Source: Corallococcus coralloides DSM 2259
Lineage (GTDB): Bacteria; Myxococcota; Myxococcia; Myxococcales; Myxococcaceae
Length of the DNA: 64,000 nucleotides
Reading direction: 5' to 3'
NCBI RefSeq assembly: GCF_000255295.1
Contig: NC_017030.1
Coordinates: 4,092,001 to 4,156,000, forward strand
In this document: positions 57,552 through 64,000 of the stretch, in pieces
Position numbering within the stretch: position 1 is the stretch's first letter
Layout: each line of letters starts with the position of its first letter
Program-made: the position numbers and the translations under genes
Notes under the pieces: model-generated
The model's input: only the letters and a program-made list of their open reading frames with translations
Databases searched by the model: none
What the model was told of the DNA's origin: nothing

Positions 57552-59195
57552 CTACAGCTTCATCCAGCGCTGAGCCAGGCCGAAGTTGCAATCCCAGATC
57601 TGCGTGGCGGCCCCCGACTCCGAGCTGGCGTTGGAGACGTCCAGGCACCGGTCGACGGCAACGCCGCTGGTCATCATTCCAATCTCAGGGTGGAACTGCC
57701 AGAACTGGGCGTTGCTGCCATTGCAGGTATAGATCTGCACCCGCGTGCCCTCGGCGGTGTTGCCGTTCCTCACATCCAGGCAGAAGGACGGGTTGACGCC
57801 GCTGCGCACCTCGCCGTTGGACGCGAAGTACCACTGCTGGCCGACTTCGTCGTTGCAGTCGAAGGACATGGTGGCAGTGCCATTGGCCGCGGTGTCGTTC
57901 CACACGTCCAGGCAGCGGTTCCAGTTCACGGAGCTGCGCAGCCGGACGAAGCGTTGCCACTTCTGCGCGTTGTTGCCCGTGCAGGTCCAGAGCTTCACCC
58001 GGGCCCCGCTGGCGGTGCTGGCGTTGTGCAGGTCCAGGCACAGGGTCACGTCCATTGAGGTGCGCAGCTCCTCCCCGACGGGTGGACGCGTCCACCGCTG
58101 CCGGAGGCTGCCATCACACGGGGCAATCACCACGGAAGCGCCCAGGAGGGGCTCGCCGGTGTTCACGCTCAGGCAGTAGTTCGTGTCCAGACCGGTGCGG
58201 ACCTCGCCGTTCGGCATCATGTACCAGACCTGCGCCGTGGACGGGCTGCACGCGTAGCTCCACACGGGGTTGCCGTTGGCCACGATGCCGTTCTGCACAT
58301 CCAGACAGCGGGTGCCCGCCGCCGCGGGACGCAGGCGGACGCGCTCGGCGTACATCGCGTTGACGTCCGCGATGTCGGTGGCGGAAAGGGCGGTGCGCTG
58401 GGTGCTGAACACGGCCCCGCTCTTCAGCGTCAGGGTGGGCATCCCGTTGCGGGAGAAGGCGTAGGGGTCGTACTGCATGATGGAGCCCGTGTCGTAGGGT
58501 CCCACGTCGAAGCCGTGATCGCCGGTCTCCACGTACGTCTGGAAGTTGATCTCCTCGCCGGGCTGGATGTTGCCCCAGAGGACCGTCAGCGCCGAGTCCC
58601 GGTCGTACCGGCTCTGCTGGTGGAACAACCCCACGGCGTGGCCAATCTCATGGATGGTATTGCCCGTGGAGCAGCCATCCCCCATCACGACCAGCTGCTC
58701 GCCGCCAATGCGCCCGAGATGGGCCGCGCAGCCGCTGCCCCGCGTGAAGCGGACGTAGTCCGTCTGCGCGGTGCGGGCGGCGAAGCGCACGGGCGTGCGC
58801 GCCTGCCAGTGCGCGATGGCGTCGAGCACCCGCTGGGGGTTGGGGACGTCCGGGTCGATGACATACGGAATGAACGAATCCGCCCAGCGATAGTCAGTCC
58901 ACAGCTTGATGGCGCCCTTCGCGCTGCGGGTCCCATGGTCCTGGGCGCGGACCAGGATGTCGCCCTCCAGGACGGCGGTGTCACCGAAGCGCTCATAGGA
59001 GAGCTCTTGCTCTCCGCCAGGCAGGGCCACGGTGCCGCGGACGACCTTGCCCTGCTGGCCGGGAAACGCCAGCTCGGTGGCGAAGCCGGGCTCGGCGGCG
59101 AGCGGCGCCGGGGCCTCATCGGTGGGTCCACAGCCGGAAAACAGTAGGCCCAATGCCCATGACAATGACAGACACAGTCTGCTCGAAATCTTCAT
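57552..59195 (-). CDS. Astacin-like (M12A) metalloprotease with ricin-type lectin domains, lipoprotein
   Basis: A 547-residue secreted enzyme. Lipobox LLFSGC (Cys22). The pro-region has LEGD79, matching the astacin FxGD aspartate switch with Phe to Leu. The catalytic domain (about 95-310) has the zinc motif HEIGHAVGLFHQQSRYDRD (His182, Glu183, His186, His192) and the Met-turn SIM240QY. Residues about 315-547 are two ricin B-type beta-trefoils with QxW repeats (AQVW, RQRW, AQKW, GQQW, AQFW, AQRW). Start ATG 59195 gives the signal peptide. Likely a predatory or cell-wall glycan-targeted protease. Confidence 0.94.
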   Translation of the reverse strand: MKISSRLCLSLSWALGLLFSGCGPTDEAPAPLAAEPGFATELAFPGQQGKVVRGTVALPGGEQELSYERFGDTAVLEGDILVRAQDHGTRSAKGAIKLWTDYRWADSFIPYVIDPDVPNPQRVLDAIAHWQARTPVRFAARTAQTDYVRFTRGSGCAAHLGRIGGEQLVVMGDGCSTGNTIHEIGHAVGLFHQQSRYDRDSALTVLWGNIQPGEEINFQTYVETGDHGFDVGPYDTGSIMQYDPYAFSRNGMPTLTLKSGAVFSTQRTALSATDIADVNAMYAERVRLRPAAAGTRCLDVQNGIVANGNPVWSYACSPSTAQVWYMMPNGEVRTGLDTNYCLSVNTGEPLLGASVVIAPCDGSLRQRWTRPPVGEELRTSMDVTLCLDLHNASTASGARVKLWTCTGNNAQKWQRFVRLRSSVNWNRCLDVWNDTAANGTATMSFDCNDEVGQQWYFASNGEVRSGVNPSFCLDVRNGNTAEGTRVQIYTCNGSNAQFWQFHPEIGMMTSGVAVDRCLDVSNASSESGAATQIWDCNFGLAQRWMKL

Positions 59196-59276
59196 GATGC
59201 CCCCCAATGGGTTCGCGAAGCGCTTCGTATACGTGCGCCATCCCAATTCCTGGTCATGAGCTCCTGGGCCCCGGGT

Positions 59277-59300
59277 TCATATTAGAGTTGACTAATATGA
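59277..59300. promoter_or_regulatory. 24-bp palindromic operator for the ArsR/AHSA1 operon
   Basis: TCATATTAG-AGTTGA-CTAATATGA has perfect nine-base arms. Size, AT-richness and symmetry fit an ArsR-family operator. It overlaps a -35 (TTGACT, 59288-59293) that is 17 bp from TAGTGA (59311-59316), so binding would block the promoter of the two following genes. Confidence 0.75.
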
Positions 59301-59342
59301 GCGCGGACTGTAGTGAGTCCCGTGAACGGAGGAGGTCCGCAC

Positions 59343-59969
59343 ATGCTTCACACCCTGATTGGCGCCCAGTTCCGCGCGTGCGTCGAACGCGATTACGAAG
59401 GCAAGCCGGCCCACGTGGTCGTCGCGCATCGCGTCTATCCCACCCACATCGAGGACTTGTGGGACGCGGTCACCAACGCCGAGCGCATCCCGCGCTGGTT
59501 CGCGCCCGTCGAGGGGCAGCTGAAGAAGGGCGGCCGCTATCAGATCAAGGGGAACGCGGGAGGCACCATCACCCGCTGTGACAAGCCCGAGGCGTTCGAC
59601 CTGACCTGGGAGATGAACGGCGGCATGAGCTGGGTGACCATCCGCCTGGCGCCGGAAGGGAAGGGCACGCGGCTGACGCTGGAGCACATCGTGCACTCCG
59701 CGGACGTGGAGCAGTTCTGGAGCCAGTTCGGTCCTGGCGCCACGGGCGTGGGCTGGGATTTGAGCTTCCTGGGCCTGGGCCTGTACCTGGAGACGGGCAA
59801 GGACGTGGCCGCGGAGGCCGCCGCGTCGTGGGGCACTTCCGACGAGGCGAAGACCTTCATGCGCGCGAGCGCCCAGGCCTGGGCCGACGCCCACGTCGCG
59901 GCCGGTGAGACGCCGGACGTGGCCCGAGGGATGGCCGAGCGCACGGCCGCGTTCTATACAGGGGGCTGA
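59343..59969 (+). CDS. SRPBCC/AHSA1-type protein
   Basis: A 208-residue START-fold protein. The pattern VVVAHRVYPTHIEDLWDAVTN, RIPRWFAPVEGQLKKGGRY, FDLTWEM and TRLTLEHIVH is typical of AHSA1-like (activator of Hsp90 homologue) SRPBCC proteins. The C-terminal 60 residues add a helical extension. GGAGGAGG lies before ATG 59343. The pair AHSA1-like plus ArsR regulator is common in bacteria and usually self-regulated; the ligand is unknown. Confidence 0.85.
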   Translation: MLHTLIGAQFRACVERDYEGKPAHVVVAHRVYPTHIEDLWDAVTNAERIPRWFAPVEGQLKKGGRYQIKGNAGGTITRCDKPEAFDLTWEMNGGMSWVTIRLAPEGKGTRLTLEHIVHSADVEQFWSQFGPGATGVGWDLSFLGLGLYLETGKDVAAEAAASWGTSDEAKTFMRASAQAWADAHVAAGETPDVARGMAERTAAFYTGG

Positions 59970-60298
59970 TGCACGCCTTCGACGTCCTCGGCGATCCGGT
60001 CCGCCGCCGCATCCTGGAGCTGCTCGCGGAAGGCGAGCACGCTTCGGGCGAGGTCGTGGACGTGATCCAGCGCGAGTTCGGCATCACGCAGTCCGCCGTC
60101 TCGCAGCACCTGAAGGTCCTGCGGGACAACGGCTTCGCGACGGTGCGGGTGGATGGAGCCCGGCGTCTGTACGCCGTGGACGCCGCGCCGCTGGCGGAGG
60201 TGGACGCCTGGCTGGACCGCTTCCGTGCGTTCTGGACGCCGAAGCTGGACGCCCTGGCTACAGAAGTCGCGCGGGGGAAGAAAAAGCGGGGGGAGTAG
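59969..60298 (+). CDS. ArsR family transcriptional regulator
   Basis: A 109-residue winged-helix repressor. FDVLGDPVRRRILELLAEGE and ITQSAVSQHLKVLRDNGFATVRVDGARRLYAV are the standard ArsR DNA-binding core. No metal-binding Cys cluster (CxC) is seen, so it is of the non-metal subgroup that pairs with SRPBCC genes. Its ATG overlaps the stop of the preceding gene (TGATG). It most likely binds the palindrome at 59277-59300. Confidence 0.93.
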   Translation: MHAFDVLGDPVRRRILELLAEGEHASGEVVDVIQREFGITQSAVSQHLKVLRDNGFATVRVDGARRLYAVDAAPLAEVDAWLDRFRAFWTPKLDALATEVARGKKKRGE

Positions 60299-60405
60299 GA
60301 GGCAGGCGCCCCCACGGACCACGCCGTGTCGCTGGACGCGGCGAGCCGCCCCCGGCAGCTTCTGGCTCCGGCTCCCTTCCCCCTGGAGCCCAAGGAGTCC
60401 AACGG

Positions 60406-60921
60406 ATGAAGCTCAAGGCGCTCTGCATCGCCGTATCGCTGCTGGCCGTCCCTGGCGTGGCCGCCGCGCAAAGCCCCTTCGATTCCATCAAGAAGGCCGC
60501 GGGTGACGCCGGCAAGTCCACCGTGGAGAAGCGCGTCAACACGAAGCTCACGGAGGAGGGCCGCAAGAACCAGTGCAGCTTCAAGACGGGCACCGCGGAG
60601 CTGGCCCCCGGCTGCGACGCGAAGCTCAAGAAGCTGACCAACGCCCTGGTGGACGCGAAGAAGCAGCTCGTCGCCGCCGGCGTCAAAAGCTACAAGTTCG
60701 AGGTCTCCGGCCACACCGACTCGACGGGCGACGCCGCGAAGAACAAGTCGCTCAGCGAGCAGCGCGCGGAGGCCATCGTCAAGGAGCTCGTCGCGCGAGG
60801 CATCCCCCGCGGCGAAATCACCGCCGTGGGCTACGGCTCCGAGCGCATGCTGGTGAAGCCGGACAACACCGAGGCGAAGAAGGCGCAGAACCGCCGCTAC
60901 GAGCTCCAGGTCCGGCTGTAA
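60406..60921 (+). CDS. OmpA-family protein
   Basis: A 171-residue exported protein with a signal peptide (MKLKALCIAVSLLAVPGVAAA) and a C-terminal OmpA/MotB peptidoglycan-binding domain (EVSGHTDSTGDAAKNKSLSE, then ELVARGIPRGEITAVGYGSE, NRRYELQVRL). The N-terminal 40 mature residues are a charged linker. The family anchors the outer membrane to peptidoglycan. AAGGAG precedes ATG 60406. A 60299-60405 spacer shows no clear promoter or hairpin. Confidence 0.9.
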   Translation: MKLKALCIAVSLLAVPGVAAAQSPFDSIKKAAGDAGKSTVEKRVNTKLTEEGRKNQCSFKTGTAELAPGCDAKLKKLTNALVDAKKQLVAAGVKSYKFEVSGHTDSTGDAAKNKSLSEQRAEAIVKELVARGIPRGEITAVGYGSERMLVKPDNTEAKKAQNRRYELQVRL

Positions 60922-60940
60922 TCCCTCGCACGGCTGAGAG

Positions 60941-60965
60941 GGGGCGGCGGCCGTGGCGCCGCCCC
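60941..60965. terminator. Hairpin between convergent genes
   Basis: GGGGCGGCG (60941-60949) and CGCCGCCCC (60957-60965) make a perfect nine-bp stem with a seven-base loop between the OmpA-like gene and the convergent methyltransferase. Confidence 0.6.
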
Positions 60966-60970
60966 GTCAC

Positions 60971-61996
60971 TCAGGCCTTCACCGCCTCGAGGATGCTGGT
61001 CCCGCTCTGCGTGGGAATGAGGCGCTGGACCTTCCAGCCGGTCGCGGCGAGCAGGGCCTGGAACTCGTTGTAGGTGCGCTCGCGCCCGTTGGCGACCACC
61101 AGCATGTTGAGGTCCATCAGGTGGGTGATGTCGGGAGTCCGGTTGTCCGGAATCACCATCTCCACCACGAAGAGGCGGGCTTCGGAAGGGGCCGCCTCAT
61201 GGAGCCGGCGCAGGATGTTGGTGCAGGCGTCATCCGCCCAGTCGTGGAGGATGTGCTTGAGCAGGTAGGCGTCGGCGGCGGGGATGCCGGGCTCGAAGAA
61301 GTTTCCGGCCACCACGTCCACCCGCCTGGCGAGCCCCCGGGACTCCAGGACGGGCTTCGCGCTTTCGGCGACCTGGGGCAGCTCGAAGAGGATGCCCCGG
61401 CAGGAGGGATGGGCGCGCAGCACCTGCGCGAGCAGATCTCCGTGGCTGCCTCCAATGTCCGCCACGCGGGCGAAGGGGGAGAAGTCGACGTGCCGGGCCA
61501 CCTGGCTGGCCACCATCTCGGACCAGTCCCCCATGGACCGGGCGAAGTGCTCCGCCTCCTCGGGGTTCTTGGCGAAGTGCTCCCAGATGTCCACGCCGAG
61601 CGCCGCCTGGATGGGCGAGCTCCCGGTGCGAATCGCCTCGGGGAGGTGTCCCCAGGGGAGCCAATGCGACGGGCTGCTCTGGATGATGGCCAGCTCCCGC
61701 AGGGAGCCCGGGACGTTCGAGCACAGGCCCTCGCCCATGGGGGTCAGGGCGAAGGTCCGCTCGGCGAAGGCCACGAAGAGGCCCGTGGCGAGGCCGGCGC
61801 GCATCAGCCGGAACAGGGCCTCCGGGTGGACACCCAGCTCCGCCGCGAGCGAATCGCTGTCGCGGGCCCCTCCTGAGAGCCGGTCCGCGAGTCCCAGGCG
61901 GGCCACGGTGCCAATGACCTGGGTGCGCCAGTAGCTGGTGATGGCCAGATGGAGCTGCTGCGTGGGGGACGGACTGTCGCCAGGCGTGTTTTCCAT
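60971..61996 (-). CDS. Class I SAM-dependent O-methyltransferase (acetylserotonin/plant-OMT type)
   Basis: A 341-residue small-molecule O-methyltransferase. An N-terminal winged-helix dimerisation domain (residues about 15-100) precedes the SAM domain: VADIGGSHGDLLAQVLRAHP (motif I), then FELPQVAES, GNFFEPGIPAADAYLLKHIL and the catalytic HDW (ILHDWADDACTNIL). The family methylates hydroxyls of polyketides, carotenoids and phenolics. No biosynthetic cluster surrounds it. ATG 61996 fits the family start. It is divergent from another methyltransferase gene over 75 bp. Confidence 0.9.
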   Translation of the reverse strand: MENTPGDSPSPTQQLHLAITSYWRTQVIGTVARLGLADRLSGGARDSDSLAAELGVHPEALFRLMRAGLATGLFVAFAERTFALTPMGEGLCSNVPGSLRELAIIQSSPSHWLPWGHLPEAIRTGSSPIQAALGVDIWEHFAKNPEEAEHFARSMGDWSEMVASQVARHVDFSPFARVADIGGSHGDLLAQVLRAHPSCRGILFELPQVAESAKPVLESRGLARRVDVVAGNFFEPGIPAADAYLLKHILHDWADDACTNILRRLHEAAPSEARLFVVEMVIPDNRTPDITHLMDLNMLVVANGRERTYNEFQALLAATGWKVQRLIPTQSGTSILEAVKA

Positions 61997-62071
61997 GGCG
62001 CGAGTCTACCGCCGTGATCTCCGGAGTAGACTCTTTCCGTGGAAGGTGGATGACAGGAAAGGTCGTGCGGA

Positions 62072-62809
62072 ATGGCGGCTCAATACGATGACATCGCCGT
62101 GAAGCTGTCGGACTGGGATGTCCTACCCGTGCGCTCGGAGTACCTCGAAGGCCACACGTTCTTCAAAGCGCTCGGCTCCGTGAAGGGACAGTCCGTCCTG
62201 GACCTGGCCTGTGGTGACGGGCTGTACACGCGGCAACTCCAGGCGCGGGGCGCGCACCGGGTGGCCGGCGTGGACATCTCCGAGGAGATGATCCGCGTCG
62301 CCCGGCAGCACGAAGCAGCCCAGCCCCTGGGAATCGAGTACCACGTGTCGGACGTGGCCGACATGGCGCCGCTGGGCGTCTTCGATTGCGTGACGGCCGT
62401 CTATCTCCTGCACTACGCGAGCTCGCCCGAGCACCTGCTGCGCATGTGCCGGAGCATCCACGCCCACCTGAAGCCCGGGGGCCGCTTCGTCACGTACACC
62501 TTCAACCCCGGGTTCAGCGCGAAGGGGCCCAACAGCACCCGCTACGGCATCACGATGTTGGACTTCCCGGAGTCGCCCCGGGAAGGGCAGGGCATCTCCG
62601 CGGAGCTGCACGCGAAGACGCCCTTCACCATCCACTTCTCCCACTGGAGCCGTGACACGTACGAGCGCGCCCTGCGTGAGGCGGGCTTCCACCGCCTCAC
62701 CTGGATGCGCCCGGAATGCTCCCCCGAAGGCATCGCCCGGTACGGCCAGGAGTTCTGGCAGGACTATCTCGACAACCCGCACGCGGTCGCGCTGCGCTGC
62801 GAGCGGTGA
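62072..62809 (+). CDS. Class I SAM-dependent methyltransferase
   Basis: A 245-residue methyltransferase. Motif I reads VLDLACGDGLYTRQLQARG, followed by VAGVDISEEMIRVARQHE and the VYLLHYASSPEHLLRM post-motif region. This resembles UbiE/toxoflavin-synthase-like small-molecule methyltransferases. It is divergently oriented to the O-methyltransferase; the two may form a pair acting on one compound. It is the last clearly native gene before the composition changes to the right. Confidence 0.88.
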   Translation: MAAQYDDIAVKLSDWDVLPVRSEYLEGHTFFKALGSVKGQSVLDLACGDGLYTRQLQARGAHRVAGVDISEEMIRVARQHEAAQPLGIEYHVSDVADMAPLGVFDCVTAVYLLHYASSPEHLLRMCRSIHAHLKPGGRFVTYTFNPGFSAKGPNSTRYGITMLDFPESPREGQGISAELHAKTPFTIHFSHWSRDTYERALREAGFHRLTWMRPECSPEGIARYGQEFWQDYLDNPHAVALRCER

Positions 62810-62838
62810 GCTGCCTCTGTCCGTGTGGCGCCTAAAGG

Positions 62839-62913
62839 GCGGAGCCGGCGGGAATCGAAGCCTCGTAGGGGAAATTGCCCCCGCCTTGGCGGACAGTCAT
62901 CTACCTGTCCGCC
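62839..62913 (-). other. tRNA-3'-end-like fragment with adjacent hairpins (possible attachment-site remnant)
   Basis: Read on the minus strand, 62862-62839 contains TTCGATTCCCGCCGGCTCCG, the T-loop and acceptor end pattern of a tRNA or tmRNA. The T-stem does not pair properly and no matching 5' half is visible, so this is not an intact tRNA. Beside it lie GGGG-aaattg-CCCC (62868-62881) and a nine-bp hairpin GGCGGACAG/CTGTCCGCC (62888-62913). The rest of 62810-62994 holds no gene that I recognise. Confidence 0.4.
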
Positions 62914-62994
62914 CCTCTGAAAAGCGGTGCACCCTACAGTCCGGGAGCGTTCGGGTGCGTCCAGTCAACTTGGTCCATTCTTGGTCCCAACTGC

Positions 62995-63571
62995 TCACTT
63001 GGAACCGCACGACAGCGGTAAGTACCCTCGCCGCTCCGAATCCGTGGGGCCCGCGCCGTGCGCAGTAGTAGTCAGCGCCTCGAAGGCCTGCGTCTCATGG
63101 CGCTGGCCCGCCGTCAGCTCGAAAACGAGCGGCCTGCCCTGGCCCTCTGCCCGGACGTGCAGCTTGGTGGAAAAGCCTCCCTGGCTGCGGCTCAGCGCTT
63201 CGGCCTCCCCCTCTGACCGGCGTGCCTCGTGCGCCGATCGCATGCTGGTGGTGGCGGATGACGCTGGCGTCTATGAAGTGCAGCGTCCAGTCCAAGTGCT
63301 CAGCTGCGTGCGCTTCAGCATGTAACTGCCGCAGCACGCGCGCCCAGATGACTGCCTCCTGCCACCGGCAGAAGCGGCGGCTGAGCGTCTTCCGACTGCC
63401 GAACTGCTCCCGGGGTACGTCGCGCCACGGCGCCCCACCGTGTGCAGCACGCAGAGGATTCTAACAAGCACGTTGCGCTGGTCATTGTTGGGACAACGTG
63501 GTCCGGCTTCTGGGGCAGCAGCAGCCCGGGCAGCCGCTCACATTAGCATCCGTCAGTTCTCCTCGACTCAT
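62995..63571 (-). pseudogene. IS5-family transposase relic
   Basis: Joining several frames on the minus strand gives an IS5 (IS427-like) transposase: MSRGELTDA at 63571, then ERLPGLLLPQKPDH, NNDQRNVLVRILCVLHT, WRDVPREQFGSRKTLSRRFC, DWTLHFIDASVIRHHQHAIG (DDE Asp), and EALSRSQGGFSTKLHVRAEG to ELTAGQRHETQAFEAL. At least three shifts are decay; the one near HQHAIG may be the family's normal orfA/orfB frameshift. The C-terminal third (remaining DDE residues) is missing and no terminal inverted repeats are seen, so it is inactive. The 63572-63616 spacer holds nothing recognised. Confidence 0.85.
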
Positions 63572-63616
63572 GCCATCCCAACACCCGACCCTGCTCGAAC
63601 TATTTGCGGACACGGC

Positions 63617-64000
63617 CTAGAAGCGAACCACCTGAATAATGCCCTCAGCATTACTCTTGCCTACGATGGAAGTCGTTCCGTCTTGCGAAACAATGATCGC
63701 AAGTGCTGGGCCCGACTGTCCCTTGCAGAATCGCACGGCTGACTGATGTCTGGCTCCACCCACCTTGCTTAGCTCAATCTCCGTCCAGCGAGAGACGTCT
63801 GCATTTCTTTGCATGATCTTGGTTTCGCTATCAAGCCCTGGGTCAAAATCAATGAACGCTCCAAATCCAGCTATATTCAGATGCTCATCAACCAGGACGG
63901 CGCCGTCGACTGCTGACAAGCGGGCTACAAAGGCCACTGCCTTCTGATACCTTGTCTGCGCCCACTCACTATTGAGCAACTGATAGTAGGAATTGGCATG
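63617..64000 (-). CDS. DisA-like diadenylate-cyclase-fold domain protein, C-terminal part (5' end beyond the window)
   Basis: The frame is open through base 64000, so only the last 127 residues are seen. The blocks AVDGAVLVDEHLNIAGFGAF and GGARHQSAVRFCKG, then ALAIIVSQDGTTSIV follow the DisA_N/DAC order: DGA motif, GFGA strand, the (G/T)RH motif and VSQDG. DisA makes cyclic-di-AMP, but many bacterial homologues of this shape are stand-alone sensor or effector domains in conflict systems. GC is visibly lower than the rest of the window and codon use is relaxed, so it is probably acquired. The IS5 relic lies directly downstream. Confidence 0.75.
   Translation of the reverse strand, partial: HANSYYQLLNSEWAQTRYQKAVAFVARLSAVDGAVLVDEHLNIAGFGAFIDFDPGLDSETKIMQRNADVSRWTEIELSKVGGARHQSAVRFCKGQSGPALAIIVSQDGTTSIVGKSNAEGIIQVVRF

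Noticed and set aside
62839..62945. An intact tRNA (for example a long-variable-arm or selenocysteine tRNA) on the minus strand
   Set aside because: The T-stem does not pair, the anticodon stem fails, and no 5' acceptor strand complementary to GGCTCC is found.

Overview
The window is high-GC and gene-dense DNA (about 70 percent GC by eye, with a clearly lower-GC right end), and it looks chromosomal. Several features point to a myxobacterium of the Myxococcaceae, probably close to Corallococcus or Myxococcus: a MYXO-CTERM sorting tail, a SitA-type lipoprotein toxin, a LexA box close to the Myxococcus form, many lipoproteins with Cys-rich or beta/gamma-crystallin modules, multi-domain hybrid kinases and a Ser/Thr kinase of the HRDVSPGN type. 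The genus is an inference; no rRNA is present to settle it.

Layout. 1-11144 is mostly housekeeping: the 3' end of valS carrying an unusual TPR and lysine-rich tail, nadC, a secreted phosphatase, a YbgC-like thioesterase, glpX, a SRPBCC protein, an ADP-ribosylglycohydrolase-fold protein, and eno-surE-NlpD-like. 11141-14612 holds a ketopantoate reductase family enzyme translationally coupled to an acyl-CoA synthetase, then a divergent SDR. 14667-19607 is an envelope run that contains a SitA-type toxin with its Imm11 immunity gene. 19657-25695 has lexA with its own operator, divergent from a large hybrid kinase and a second kinase. 25728-35551 encodes surface proteins: FecR-like, Ig-like, a large beta-barrel and a MYXO-CTERM protein. 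35535-41770 has a PATAN response regulator, a glyoxalase-fold protein, a MshEN protein with 13-residue repeats, a hydrolase, and a zinc-ribbon/STAS-like gene that appears split by a frameshift.

41763-46574 holds a trypsin-like lipoprotein and a FecR/kinase/PEGA operon with a tandem duplication at one gene junction. 46923-51766 is a tightly coupled four-gene cluster (oxygenase, PIG-L deacetylase, glycosyltransferase, degenerate PIG-L fused to a NodS-like methyltransferase) that looks like a small glycoconjugate or metabolite pathway. 51943-59195 is rich in secreted proteins (P-domain, Cys-rich, crystallin and astacin-lectin lipoproteins) and includes a small cytosolic protein with a CheD/CNF-like deamidase signature. 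59277-62809 holds an ArsR/AHSA1 pair under a near-ideal palindrome, an OmpA-like protein and two methyltransferases.

From about 62840 to the end the character changes: a tRNA-3'-end-like fragment, a decayed IS5-family transposase gene and a lower-GC gene with a DisA-like nucleotide-binding domain that runs off the window. I read this as the edge of a transferred island.

The strongest candidates for little-described biology are the four-gene 46923-51766 cluster, the CheD-like protein at 54263, the SitA/Imm11 pair, and the DisA-like gene at the right edge.
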